From: Henricia sp. BOLD:AAB3569
Taxonomy: Eukaryota; Echinodermata; Asteroidea; Spinulosida; Echinasteridae
Assembly (NCBI GenBank): GCA_037783545.1
Contig: JBBELK010000572.1
Coordinates: 372,001-436,000 of the forward strand
Reading direction: 5' to 3'
Length of the DNA stretch: 64,000 nucleotides
In this document: piece after piece, positions 10,431 through 21,539 of the stretch
How positions within the stretch are numbered: the first letter of the stretch is position 1
Layout: every line of letters begins with the position of its first letter
Made by a program: the position numbers and the translations under genes
Notes under the pieces: model-generated
The model's database searches: none
The model's input: the letters and a program-made list of their open reading frames with translations, nothing else
What the model was told of the DNA's origin: nothing

Positions 10431-11012
10431 AACTTGTTTTTCACAAAAAATCGACAGGCTTTTGCTTAAAACGTAAAGCAGTTCCGACCCTCTTCACCCG
10501 AATTCTGAAACGCATTGGACGGTTCACTGCGGAGGAAGCTTCGACGTGTTTGAACATCGCCCGGTACAAGTTAGAATGAGCGACTCATTTCTCTCTCTCT
10601 TGGTAATAGAAAAGAAAATCTTTCTGCTCTTTTTTTTCATAGTGTCTGGTAAAACATACAACTACGCAGCTACATGGCATATCTCTGGCTTTTTGGACCA
10701 ACAAAATTCTTCAAAAAACACCATCTAACAGAGACGGTTTTCCAAGTTTTTTGCGTGTAAACGTATGGAGCTAACAATCGTGTTGACTTCTCTTTCTCAG
10801 GATTGCGCCACGGGGTCACGCGCATATCATGAATACCTAATGAGCGTTTCAGAAATCGCGATTTTCGAAAAGCGCACTTTTGCTTGCAATTTATCCACTT
10901 AAAACCGACAATTAAAAAAAAATAAAAATCCACGTCGACAAGAGGGATGTTTGGACTATCGAAAAAAGTCTAAATGCTGAATTTTCGTCAAGGGGGATTC
11001 TTCCTCTTTAAG
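10431..11012 (-). repeat. Dispersed repeat B, copy 1, split by an insertion
   Basis: Bases 10431-10510 and 10851-11012 are together the reverse complement of the continuous stretch 45942-46180. Shared blocks include GCTTTTGCTTAAAACGTAAA, GACCCTCTTCACCCGAA, CGAAAAGCGCACTTTTGCTT and GGGGGATTCTTCCTCTT. The extra ~340 bases (about 10511-10850) are missing from the other copy and begin and end with inverted CTGAAACGC/GCGTTTCAG, so they look like a separate short insertion. Confidence 0.85.
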
Positions 11013-11150
11013 AATGTTTTTCCCATACTGACAAAAACGAATTATTGGTTGGTGACCGTTCACTGCTTCTTCGTACCAACCAATATCGCGCAAAGCTGAA
11101 CGCAGTTTTCACGTAAGAAAAATCTATTAAGAAATATGTGACCCGGGCCC

Positions 11151-12405
11151 GGTTGCACTAAAGGTCTTAAGTGCTGTGCTAAAGTTACGAACGAAAATGG
11201 GTTGCACCATCGATGTATTACGACATGTACTAACTTCCTACCTGTGGTGTAAGACAGGTTTCGTGCAACCGAAAGAAATTACGACAAACCTGTTGCACCA
11301 TCACAACTTACGCATTGGTAGGACATGAATTTAAGATAAGAAATTACGTCTAGTAGGGAGGTGACTCAAATAGTTAGGACAATCATACGCGCCAGTACGT
11401 CGGGTTAAAATACAAGTGGCATTTTTGTTGGTTTCATTATGCAAATATTGAAAACAATACATCTGCATGTTTTAACATCATTTGCAGTTTTAGTCCGGGG
11501 AATCCCCCGGGGGTGAGGGTGGGGGCTGGGGGGAAAATTTGAGAAGGAGCATGAATGATCTAGCATCACAATGGACACGTTTTCGCAATTTGAAAGCACG
11601 AATTTCGTGTTGAAAACGATTAGCAAATAAGTAACCATGAAATCCTTAAGAGAATCGGTGGCTGAGGGGAAAGAACAACCAGAAAGCAGTTTTACAAACC
11701 GTTATGGAGACTATGATTCACTTATTTAGATTTCGTCCTAAAGCTTCACTTGTTTCTCCTAAATTACAACAATTATAGCAACGAATACGAGCTGAAAGAA
11801 CACAAAAGTCGGGTCAAACAAAGTTAAGGTGTTGAATCAAAAGCTCTGAATTGTTTTAACCGACACGGGCGACGCACCACTTCGGAGTAGGCATATAAAT
11901 AGTATTAGGTGTTATACCCATGTTCGAGTTTGAATTGGAGAAATCCGTCAGTGCGTAAATAACTCTACGATCATCATTGGCAGGCCACTCGTTGCCGTCT
12001 GGATGCTCATGCATCTGCTCACGACAAAAGTCCAAGAGGCAAAGCTGCGTTACATGAATATGAAGATCAATAAATTAAGAAATGTTGGTAACACAGCTTT
12101 GTTGATAATGATTATGATGATGATGACGACAATGAAGTGACATACATGTAAAGAATCAGTAATTATCCCAATAAAACATAATTTATTGTAAAAATGCTGG
12201 GTATCAGTTGCTATCTGATTTAGGAAATGTGACTATCGTCTGTCCCCATACAGTTATACACTAGTACATGTCCCAATAATATAAGACGTGTCGTAAGATA
12301 CGCTATTTAGGACCAGCCTAAGAGCTTTTTGGTGCAACCGCAGTTACGACATGTCTTAGGGCGATCCTAAATTCCTTATCTTGACAAGCGTGTAGGACAT
12401 GTTTG
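11151..12405. mobile_element. Probable TIR element rich in GTTGCACC words
   Basis: The left end GGTTGCACTAAAGGTCTTAAGT is followed by repeated GTTGCACCA, ACGACATGT and GGACATGAATTTAAGATAAG. The right 120 bases hold these words in reverse complement (CCTTATCTTGACAAG, ACGACATGTCTTAGG, GGTGCAA). The arms therefore carry sub-repeats. The right end is obscured by the element starting at 12407. No transposase seen. Confidence 0.55.
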
Positions 12406-12406
12406 G

Positions 12407-12685
12407 TGCAAAAAAGGGTCTTAAGTCGCACTGGCTAGTATTCTTTTTGCGACCATCAAAAGAAATCCGCGGCAAATCCGCGCTCAATAAAATACCAAAA
12501 CACAATGGATATTCCTGGCGGCGCCCAGATACCGCCTGGAATGTCTGTGTTCCACCTGGAATGTCTGCGTTACGCCTGGAATTTCTTTTGTGTTTAGGTA
12601 TTTCAATGAGCGTAGAAATGCCACAGATTTCTTTTTATGGTCCCAAAAAGAATACTAGCCAGCGCGACTTAAGACCCTTTTTCGC
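12407..12685. mobile_element. TIR element of the GTCGC-CTGGCTAGTATTC family, copy 2
   Basis: The arms read AAAAAGGGTCTTAAGTCGC then CTGGCTAGTATTCTTTTTG on the left and mirror on the right (CAAAAAGAATACTAGCCAG, GCGACTTAAGACCCTTTTT). Both arms are ~100 bp. The core holds about three units of the 20-bp GGAATGTCTGTGTTCC repeat that is expanded in the 8.9-kb copy. The 123-residue ORF running through it is not a gene. Confidence 0.88.
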
Positions 12686-12689
12686 AGAG

Positions 12690-14389
12690 CGGGTGACATA
12701 TATGGAATTTTACAAAATGTTAGTTTGTGGATATCAGTATAAAGATAAGTCTCGTCCGCAGCCCCGATAAAGTACCGCTAATCTGGAGATTGGAGAACCG
12801 CCGCTCAAACACGCACTAAACATATGGAGGTGGCGAACTATCGAGATCCGTTTTGAGTTTTTCTAATATATACGAACCAGAAAGTGCATAGCGTTACGGG
12901 TGGCGAACAAGCACGCGCATCGAATTTTGTTTTTTGTCACACCGGCAAACATGTTCACAGCTTTATAATTGCTCAGAGATTATTCAAATAAATGGAAAAT
13001 ATGTAATTAATTAAAGTTTAGAAATTAAGCAAGAAGGTTATTAAACCCCAAAGTGGGATTTATTCTCAAAAACAGTGAATTTAAAGGACCAAAGTAAGTC
13101 CAACTAAAAACACGAATTACTCGAAACTGCAGTTTGGCCATGTTCGCCAGTATGGGAAACACGCGAATTGCCGAGTCGAATCATGTAGCCTATAAGTATT
13201 GTCAAAAATTAAATTCGACAAGGCGGCGATATGTGGCTACTGAAGATATAGCAAAGGCGTTCCATAATTATTACTTACCCAAAGCGACAAGCATCAAAAC
13301 GACTGCATATACATGGTTGTTGATCACAATGTGTTGAACGGTGCGTAAATGTGAGGATTCTGTCGCGTTCTGAACGACTCTTCAAGCGGCGATCTACAGA
13401 TGACAATGACAACCAAGCTAATTCTTGAGCGACTTTTATTAGTTCTTGGTGGATAGTTGCAATGCCAAGTGGAGATGATGCAGACATTGGCGCGACATGG
13501 TTAATAAATAATGTTTGACAACTCTGTCTTCTGTTACATTCCAGATATATGTAGGAGGTAACATGACTACAACCCACTCCATATTGCCACATGGCAACAT
13601 GATTTATATGTTACTGTCTGGCAAACTTGGGGGTAGGGAGAGGCGGAGTGGTGGATGGAGGCCATCTACCGTGTGGGCTCCAAACTTCCGGTGGTATTAT
13701 TGCGCAAAGTGCGTAACTAAACTTGCTCCGTTCTTCGGATATGAGTATTTAAAATGAGTGCTCAGACGGGTGAACAGCCTCTGCTGTTCTTAGCTGACAG
13801 ACAAGACTAGGCCTATACAGTTTCATCAGGTCAACTTTGTTAAACTATATTATTGCAGACAAAATGAAAATGCCGTAACACATGGACAGATGGCTTGTAT
13901 TCCATATTTCTTTTAATTTAGAGTTTCTTGTCAAAATACAATATATCTCGCGCCTCAAAAATGATCTGCAACCGAAATGGTCATACACAGATGTTTGAGT
14001 AGATTGACAGTTGTCAGAAATGCAGACCAAATGGCATGTTTACAACATTGTGCCCTCATCATGGGATTGGATGACAAACGAGGCTGGCAATTTTTACACA
14101 AACCTATTGGGCTCTGGGGACATGACAACGTCTATCGATTTTATTCTCGTTTCTGTGAAGCAATTGACATGTGAATCTTCAAGGAAAAATTATATTTTTA
14201 CAAATATCATTTTTATTCTAACTGTAGTAAAATGATGCCTTGAGAACGTCGATAAGGTTTATTCTCCCCCTCTCCCTCCTCACTCCTAAATTTCAGCTTC
14301 AAATCTGCACTTATCCTATATCATTTTTAGAATTTTAGAATTTTAGGACATTGCGCATGCCATAGTACATGTACATGTATTGTGGTACG
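12690..14389. other. No gene seen
   Basis: 1.7 kb of unique-looking AT-rich DNA. ORFs of 60-105 codons overlap on both strands (13134-13337, 13275-13592, 13515-13757, 13977-14235). None shows a recognisable domain or clean splice context. Confidence 0.5.
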
Positions 14390-14397
14390 GCAGACAA

Positions 14398-15105
14398 TAG
14401 GGATGGGAATTTACGGTTAATTCACAAAGCGGTTTGCAATTCTTTCAAGTGTTGGTTAACCGTTCGGCCAGCACTAAACATGCTATAGATTGTTGCTGAT
14501 GTTTATCAGTATTGAAGTACTCGAGTCCGACTTGAGTTACATTTTTCGTGACTCGGACTCTACTCGAGTCACATTGGAAAATAACTCGGACTCGACCATG
14601 ATGACTCGGACTCGAACATGGTGACTCGTGACATATTTCAAAAAAAGAAGAAAAAAATATATATATTTGCCCGCTTAATGCAGGATTCTTTGGGGGGGGG
14701 GGGGGGGGGGGGGTCCGATGCGTGAATACGTACACTGCCCCACCAGGCCGGCAAGGAGCGCATGAGTACGTCATCATTACATATTGTGTGAACGAAATAT
14801 AGCGGATTCAGTTTAATAAATTTGGCGAACAAGTGACTCGTGACTTGCACTCGAGGAAATTGACGTGGACTCGAGGCTAATGACTCTAGACTCGGACTCG
14901 GACTCGATATTGGCGACTCGACTTCAACAACTGCAGGTGTTTATAGACTTGATAGATGCATGTGCAATTTCATGAAGTCATTACAAATAACCCTCTAAAA
15001 ACTATTGTAAATTTATTAAAATTGGGTTTCGTTTAAACGTTCGGCAAAACCGGTTTTTAATTCGTTTTCGGTTAAGCGGTTAACCGGTTAAACGTCCCAT
15101 CCCTA
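14398..15105. mobile_element. hAT-like non-autonomous element
   Basis: The ends are TAGGGATGGGAATTTACGGTTAA and the mirrored TTAACCGGTTAAACGTCCCATCCCTA. Inner arms are rich in GGTTAACCG. The flanks GCAGACAA (14390-14397) and GCAGACGC (15106-15113) agree at 6 of 8 positions, which fits an 8-bp target duplication. TAGGGATGGG-type tips plus an 8-bp duplication point to hAT. The interior is an ACTCGGACTCG minisatellite and a 22-G run, with no transposase. Confidence 0.8.
14520..14920. repeat. ACTCGGACTCG-type low-complexity repeat interrupted by poly-G
   Basis: Irregular TGACTCGGACTCGA words occur at 14520-14640 and 14825-14920. Between them lie an AT run and 22 consecutive G (14692-14713). The same type of repeat (GACTTGGACTCGAGTC) appears near 21810-21860 and, in AT-richer form, at 34430-34500 and 34900-34960. 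Confidence 0.85.
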
Positions 15106-15109
15106 GCAG

Positions 15110-16440
15110 ACGCATTAGAAGAAAGTAACATTTGTGTTGGTATGAAGTTTTTTTAATAACAATATATATGCACTTACTGTATTTCACAAAACTTGATATG
15201 CTTGTGGTTACCATAAGTCTAAATATTGGAGACTAAAGGTCAAAGAGCAGTTGGACTGTATGTACATGTAGCCTTTTTGTTTTTTATTTAAAAAATGTAT
15301 CCTGCAGTCATCTAAATTCACGCACATGTAATTTCGCGCGCGGACGCTCTTCTTGGCGTATCTTTTCACTGAGATCACGCAGTGACGTCAGATTTTTCTT
15401 GGAAGTTGTTGGTCTCACTATCTTTCATTTTGTACAAAAATATGGAAAATCAAAGCCTTCCCGGTAAGTAATTGAATAAATTTTAATAAAGGGTACAAAA
15501 TCCTACCTTCTATAGACAAGGTACAAATATACTACAGCCAAAATGGTCGGAGAAATCCTTTAAAATACACAAAAACTTTCACCACCGACCGCCTACTCCG
15601 TCTCCAGGCACTAAATGACAATATTGATTAGGTTAAACTTTTCAACAGAGGGCGCCTTGAAAGGTACGGAGCTAAAAAAAAAGACATCCGTCTTATAGCT
15701 TTCAAATCGAAATATTACTGCTTTAAAACTTAGACTCTGTGTGGACTACAAAATGTAATGCTAGCTGCTTTAATATTTCGTAATTTTTGTAAGAAAATAA
15801 GTTGTAAATGATACAGTTAGTAGAGACCAGGTGGACAAGGCTGTGTCCTTGATGTGCATTTGATGAGCCATGGTGAAAATTAATTTAGTAATTACAATTA
15901 AATGCCGTTTTAGGCAGATTCCTAACAAACGCGATTCCTTTGCTTTTTTTTTTAGAAAATAAGGAATAAGATTGACCTCCATCTACACGGGATTATCACC
16001 AGTCCGTACAGTTCCCGACTACTTGCGGCTTCTCCCGACAGAAAAGTGTGCAATCCTTTGTCTCTACGCTTTGGTCTTCTTTAAGTAAAATGTCCTGTTG
16101 CTACTTCGTGTCTGGGGCTTCCATATTTGATAAATGATAATAAAATTACAGCTACACAAGACTTTTTCCCCAAATGCCTGCAGCTAGCTGTATGTACTTT
16201 GTGACTTATATTAATTGCAAAGGACAACCACACACAAAACTGTGTTAAAGCATTGCTTCAGCATGTGATCAGCTACATGTAAGTACATGTACACTCCATG
16301 GTGTATTCACATAACATGGAGGCCTACTTGGCAGATGTACATGCAACTACGACAGTTATTTGATAATAATCATGAATGTACCTCCACTGTACATGTATTT
16401 AACATCTTTGTTGAAATTTTGAGCAAACTGTCCAGGGAGT
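15110..16440. other. No gene seen
   Basis: Unique-looking AT-rich DNA without a supported ORF, TIR pair or tRNA-like box. Confidence 0.45.
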
Positions 16441-16479
16441 GAATACATGTAGACAAACTTTGTGTGCCCTAATGAAAGC

Positions 16480-16835
16480 TCCATTGTAAAATGAGTAAAA
16501 CAATTAGTTTTCGTCTCATGAGACGAAAATTCAATTCGCCCCAAAACCATTTCGCCCAAGTCAAATTTCGCCCCAAACCACTTCGCCCGAGTGCCATTTC
16601 GCCCCAAATTACTTCGTCCAAACACTACATCGGCCAAATGCCACTTCGCCCCAAAACCACTTCGTGCACAGGCCGTGGTTCAGGGCGAAATGGTTCAGGG
16701 CGAAGTGGTTTTGGGGCGAAATGAATGCAAACCCTTTTTTGACTGTTTTCTAAAAAGTTAGACGAAGTAAGGAGCTGGTTTTTGCTCAGGTTGGTTTTAA
16801 TCATGCATATCTTCAATCACACAGAGGGATAAAAC
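16480..16835. repeat. Dispersed repeat C, copy 1, with a CCACTTCGCCC array
   Basis: A ~15-bp unit (variants of CAAAACCACTTCGCCC) runs about eight times from 16537 to 16670. It then inverts (GGGCGAAATGGTTCAGGGCG) to 16720, forming a foldback centred on GTGCACAGGCCGTGGTTCAG. The copy at 39050-39310 shares the palindromic lead-in CATGAGACGAAAA, the array, the inversion and the tail (AAAGTTAGACGAAGTA, AGGTTGGTTTTAATCATGCAT). Confidence 0.85.
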
Positions 16836-16869
16836 TATTTGTAACAGTGTACCAATCATGTATACTATC

Positions 16870-18168
16870 TTTAAAAGGCCCTTCTATTTGAAATTTGTAT
16901 CAATGAAATCTATGCTATAAAACCAATATACTCAGTTACATTCATAAAAATCCAGCCTGTCTCGCATGTTTTGCACACAAGGTTTGAAGCCATAATCCGG
17001 TACCTTCGTGCGAAAAATTGCCAGATAGTTTTTTGTTTTTTTGTTGACAATTTGCAAATGAATTATTTACCATTTATTCAACACAAAAACCATGCATGTA
17101 ATAAAAGGTTTTTGAATTATGGATGAGTGAAATTTTAAAAGGCACCTTTAGTTCTGTAATGCTGTGCGTACCATTTTAACAGTTTACCAATCAATCATGT
17201 CTTTAAACCTAATGAATGAAAGCAATGATTGAAAGATATAGGGCCTAAACGTTTTCTTGTGATCAGCAGATTGTTTTACTATAGTACTAATAATTAGTAC
17301 TAATCTTACAGTTGACGTTATTATTAGTATACAGCTTGCTGTGTTGCTAATGCAGGCACGTCCGTCTTTCCACAAATCTAATGTTTTAACAGACAAAAAA
17401 TTGTCCCAAGCACTGATGAGTGATGACTAGAGTCTGTACATGTAAATTGTAAAGAATAAACAAACTTGGAGGTCAGAGTTCAATTGTAATGTAGCATTTA
17501 TTTTGTGTAGTCGGAGGCATGCATGCTTTCCAGTGGACTCAAACTGTCCAATTTTGTTCACATGTACACTTGTCTATACAGGAGCAGGGGTCGATATCAC
17601 AAAGATTTGTGACGCGTCGCAGAAATAGCCAAATCCATCGCAACTCGCTGAATCTGTCGCGAGATGCAATGGATTTGGTATACTTGCGACGCGTCGCAAG
17701 TTTTTGACCCCATGGGTGCTGTTTAAGCTTAAGCAGGAATATACATGTACCTTCATAGCTCAGAAAAATTAACTTTCAAAATCCACTAGCTAATCTCATG
17801 ACATCAGTAAGCCAAGCAGCACCGTGAAATTGGGCACTTTCTCAAAGACTATAGCACTTTAGACAAAACCATTTCAGGGGAAGTTTTCTACGGTCATCAT
17901 GTTTATATTGTGTAAGTTTAATAGGCGTAAATCTGTAAAAATTTCTGATTTTCGAGATTACCAATGATGTATACTGCCTTTAAAATACATGCTGCTTTGA
18001 TGCATGCTTTTTTTAATGGTAGGCCTAAATAATTCATTTGCAAATTGTCAAAATAAAACTGTAGTTGGCAATCTCTTGCACAAAGGTACCCGAAAGAATT
18101 GAGAAGTTGATCATGGCTTCAGACCTTATGTGCAAAACATATGAGACACAGGCTGAACAAAATGTTAA
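16870..18168. repeat. Large inverted-repeat pair
   Basis: The left arm 16955-17075 (CAGCCTGTCTCGCATGTTTTGCACACAAGG, GTACCTTCGTGC, TGACAATTTGCAAATGAATTATTT) is matched in reverse complement at about 18020-18165. The segment 16870-16960 just upstream also matches 18925-19020 in direct orientation. Together this suggests a ~1.2-kb TIR element. Its interior holds a separate MITE at 17587. The exact outer ends were not fixed. Confidence 0.7.
17587..17711. mobile_element. MITE, family GGGGTCGATATCACAAAGA
   Basis: The left end GGGGTCGATATCACAAAGATTTGTGACGCGTCGC and the right end GCGACGCGTCGCAAGTTTTTGACCCC mirror each other. The inner arms (CAAATCCATCGCAACTCGC / GCGAGATGCAATGGATTTG) also mirror, so nearly the whole 125 bp folds back. 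A related right end, with TTTGTGAAATAGACCCC, is at 41430-41493. Confidence 0.85.
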
Positions 18169-18925
18169 GTGTTTTCCCACAAAATCTTAAATTGTTTCCA
18201 CTTTAAATTTATTCCATCAATTATGCACATTCCAATGCTAGATGGGTAATTTTAAAGAAAATAAATTCTGATCAACTTCTCAACCCTTACCAATGGTACC
18301 ATTTTATATGAAAAAGGAGAGAATTTACAAGTCAGACTTCTCCTACTGCCTCATCATAAATTATACGAATACGAGATCGGCTGAAAAATGGCAAAGATTT
18401 ATTCAAATATGAATCGTAATTTCTTCCTGCCAAATTTGTTTTTCGATCAGATCTGCACTTACTGACGGCTAACATTAGTTAATTAGTAATTTTTCAACTT
18501 ATCGTGATGTCCGACTTGGAAATTCTTACCCTTAATAAATCAACAGAGGGAGGAAAAAGAATCATCATCGCTGCATGGCCCAATTTTCGGACACGGTTCG
18601 GAATAATTTTTAAAAAATGCCCTTTGAAGATCTGTCCTTCGTCTCTCCTAATTTTGATGTGCCCCTGCTTCTGTCGGTCATTATCACTCAGAAATCTACA
18701 AAAGCAAACCTATAAAGGTCCGACGACGAACGTTTTACGCTGTCAACTTGAAGCACATCGGTACGTTCGTAGGCTTATCGCACGCATACAATCCGGCACT
18801 GAAATGAGAGGAACTATAGCCTCGCTTTGGTCCGTCATGAATAAATATTAAGAAAGGCGTATAGTCAACCTCGTTGACTACGGCAACTAAATTGCATGTA
18901 CTTAATGCGCCAATAATCCTCACAC
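18169..18925. other. No gene seen
   Basis: A 115-codon ORF (18504-18851, +) lies here. It has no recognised domain and no splice or promoter support, so it is not called. Confidence 0.5.
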
Positions 18926-18929
18926 TTAA

Positions 18930-19503
18930 AGGGCCCCTTATTTAGGATTTTTATCAATGAAATCTATGCGTTAAAACCACTTTACTCAGTTAAAGTCATA
19001 AAAATCCTATTTGGAGCTTGCTTTGGGGGTTAAAACAAAGGTTTTTAGTTTTTATGCTAATGTGAATATGCATATTCATGACCAAGGTCACGACGTCACA
19101 AGAGGCAAACACAGGAAAATCACATTGAACTGTGCACAAAAGATTCCACTTTTTTCTCAATTTTCCTGAAACTTTTGTAATCCATGGCTGTTTGAGTTTG
19201 TTTTACATGTTGCCTGCTGTATAAGCCATGACTAAACTGGGGGTAGAAACTGCAGCAATTTGCCACAAGTCCAACTTGAAGTCTTATGTTTTTTCTTAAC
19301 TTTTCCCTTCTGTCTTCCTTATGTGATGCACTCAAAACAGCGCCCTCTGTCTGTGATTTATTGCAATGAAATCTTCAAAGTTGAAAAATGCCACCTTTTA
19401 TTGATTTTACATCCAAACGAACAATAGTATGTCTTGCTGAACAAGTAATCCGTCATTATGAAGCAAAGCTTAGGCACAAAGTTGTTTAGGATGTCACAGC
19501 CCT
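18930..19503. mobile_element. TTAA-flanked TIR element
   Basis: TTAA at 18926-18929 is followed by AGGGCCCC. TTAA at 19504-19507 is preceded by GTCACAGCCCT. Symmetry extends outside the TTAA as well (CTCACAC / GTGAG). TTAA targets are typical of piggyBac-type elements. The first ~90 bp match 16870-16960. No transposase is present. The short tips make the call moderate. Confidence 0.5.
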
Positions 19504-19577
19504 TTAATGTGAGCTGCAGTACTAATAGTTAACCCTCACTACGACTAGAGAAGTAACAGTCAACGATACAGTTTGGA

Positions 19578-19604
19578 CAATTATTAGCCCCGGGCTAATA
19601 ATTG
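19578..19604. repeat. Perfect 13-bp palindrome with one central base
   Basis: CAATTATTAGCCC and GGGCTAATAATTG flank a single C. A similar 13+1+13 palindrome occurs at 53047-53073 with a different sequence. Confidence 0.95.
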
Positions 19605-20505
19605 ACCCACACGGGACCACAAAGAGAAAAGGCAAAATTACGAGAACTCTGTTGGCAATGCAACCATGATGCGACACAGGTTCGACTCGGCCGTCCTGAC
19701 AGGCAGGTCAAAGACAACCTCACTATCGCCCGTAGCCTACACCCATCCTGCAAATTACCTCCTTTCTCAATCTGAGTCCCAAAATGTATCAATCCCAAAC
19801 CTAACAACTGGCTACTCACTTGCTCCAGTACCACAAGTACAAAATCACGAAGGTTTCTTAGCTACACCCTTACTCAAAGTCACCCAGTAACTTTCCGTCT
19901 CCACGCTTCCGTCTTCAATGCTATCGATCTGTCCACACACGGCACAGCGTCTTCGCCGAAAGCACGGAATACACGGAACGACGCCATACTGCACAACTGA
20001 ATCATGTGGCGCTGAAGCGCCCAACATAGAGCAATGCGCTCTTCTGATTGGTCAAGGCGCATCATACATAATTCATGATATAGACGCGCTACTAGTCTAC
20101 GGTAACCCTGTTTCGCCACAGTACCATGGTAAGTTCAAAAGCAAACTGCTATAAGAATCAAACCAGCAAACTCTACACTCTGCAATATTTTTCGTCTCTC
20201 TCGCACATCTGTTGCTTTAAAATCTCATGTGGTCGCTGAAGTGTGACTGATGACTTAATATAATTCTCTAATTAAACGAGACTTACCTGGAAGTTGAAGT
20301 TTGATCGGGATTCTATGTAGTCATCAGCACACGAAAAGGGATCACATGCCCTCCCGACATTCATATGTGTGGTGTTTACAAAACATTGGTGTTTTTTTTT
20401 ATGATATCCTTGAAAATATACGGATTGAGAGCGTGAAATTTCAAAATGGTAATAAAGATGTGACACGATGTCAAAATCTCAACACCCATTGGGAAAATGG
20501 GTATT
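19605..20505. other. No gene seen
   Basis: ORFs of 60-80 codons overlap on both strands between 19590 and 20155 in a locally GC-richer stretch. None has a domain or splice evidence. Confidence 0.5.
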
Positions 20506-20690
20506 GTCAAGACTATATGTGACAAAGAGATCCCCTGAACGCATACCTCGACACACTCTTCCCTTTCGTCAATGTACCAAAAAAAAAAAAAAAACCTGAA
20601 AGGAGTTCCTTTAAAATTCCTCAGTTGGACGTTTGAGACACAATAGGCCTTAGGGGACGATGGAAGGGTTGTACCGTGCTGCATGTGAAA
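20506..20690 (+). repeat. Foldback family D, diverged copy with an A run in the centre
   Basis: Shares with 32287-32522 the left part (ATGTG.CAAAG.GA, ATACCTC.ACACACTCTTCCCTTT), the right part (CTGAAAGGA.TTC, GACGTTTGAGACACAAT) and the end (CGTGCTGCAT). Where the 32-kb copy has poly-C, this copy has 16 A. Confidence 0.8.
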
Positions 20691-20793
20691 ATGGGAGGCT
20701 CAAAAATGTGATCTGGACATACTCCGTTAAGAGCACTGCCTAAAGGATTTTAAGGTGATTATTGGTCTTTTTATGCCGTTTATCATTATATAG

Positions 20794-20942
20794 AGCCTTT
20801 GCACGGCGGCCATGACAGGAGGCAGTCACATTGTCACTGTGCGTCATGCATGGGTAGGTGCTTTGTAGTTTTATTGTTACATCGTTTACATAAGAAAACC
20901 TGCCCCCTGTCATAGCCGCCCTTGCAGAACCTGTGTAGCCAA
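20794..20942. mobile_element. MITE, family TTGCACGGCGGCCATGACAG
   Basis: The left end GCCTTTGCACGGCGGCCATGACAGGAGGCAG and the right end CTGCCCCCTGTCATAGCCGCCCTTGCAGAAC are inverted copies with a few mismatches, 149 bp in all. Half-copies (TTGTCACATCATTTAAATA to CATGGCCG) are at about 34165-34240 and 49275-49352. Confidence 0.8.
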
Positions 20943-21047
20943 TATAAGCCTATTCATAATCTAGTACAAAGCTATTTCTGAAAGGGTCGCTTTTTGAACC
21001 ACATGGTGCTCCATCTCTGGATTTCCTGGTGCCGTACGAAAGAGGAA

Positions 21048-21165
21048 ACGGTGGTGTAATGGATAGTAGTTGCTGTTTTCCAAAAATCTGAGTAATTACC
21101 TAGTAATTAGCAATTTAATATCGGTTTCGGTTTCCCTTTTTATAGAACACCTCGTATAAGTGTGA
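21048..21165 (+). repeat. Dispersed repeat E, copy 1
   Basis: Aligns with 39838-39940: ACGGTG.TG..ATG.ATAGT.GTTGC.GTTTT, CTCAGTAATTACC and a CGGTTTCC..TTTTTATAGAACACC-like end. Boundaries are uncertain. Confidence 0.6.
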
Positions 21166-21263
21166 AATGATGCGAGGTAGAACAATTTAAAACTGAACCC
21201 GCGGTTGCCCTAAGTTGATTTCAGCCGAGTTTATATGTCTTGGGGAAGTGGGTACCAAGGGGG

Positions 21264-21527
21264 GGATGTAGGTAGGTAGGTAAGTCGTTTATGAGCCTGG
21301 TACTTATCCCCGGTTTCTGTGGCATGGATTGACTAGAAGCATTAATTGCATGGATGAGATGCCAGTCCATCGCAGGTCTAAGCAATTAGTATTTGATGGT
21401 ACCCATTTATACACCTGGTTGGGTGGAGAGAGACAACGTGGGGTAAAGTGTCTTGTTCAAGGACATAACGCGGTGCAATGACCAGGTTTCGAACCATGGA
21501 CGCGCTACCTACTAGACTACCACGTCT
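21264..21527 (-). mobile_element. tRNA-derived SINE with target duplication
   Basis: Read on the minus strand, the 5' end (21527) begins a tRNA-like head with an A-box region (TGGTAGTCTAGTAGGTAG) and a B box GGTTCGAAACC. The body includes CTCTCTCCACCCAACCAGG and GATGGACTGGCATCTCATCC, and the 3' tail is TACCTACCTAC. The 9-mer CCAAGGGGG flanks both ends (21255-21263, 21528-21536). Part of the body (TCTCTCCACCCAGG...GGGTACC) recurs in the SINE at 39382-39521. Confidence 0.85.
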
Positions 21528-21539
21528 CCAAGGGGGCTG

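Noticed and set aside
18504..18851. 115-codon ORF
   Set aside because: No recognisable motif and no continuation by splicing; composition as expected of noise.
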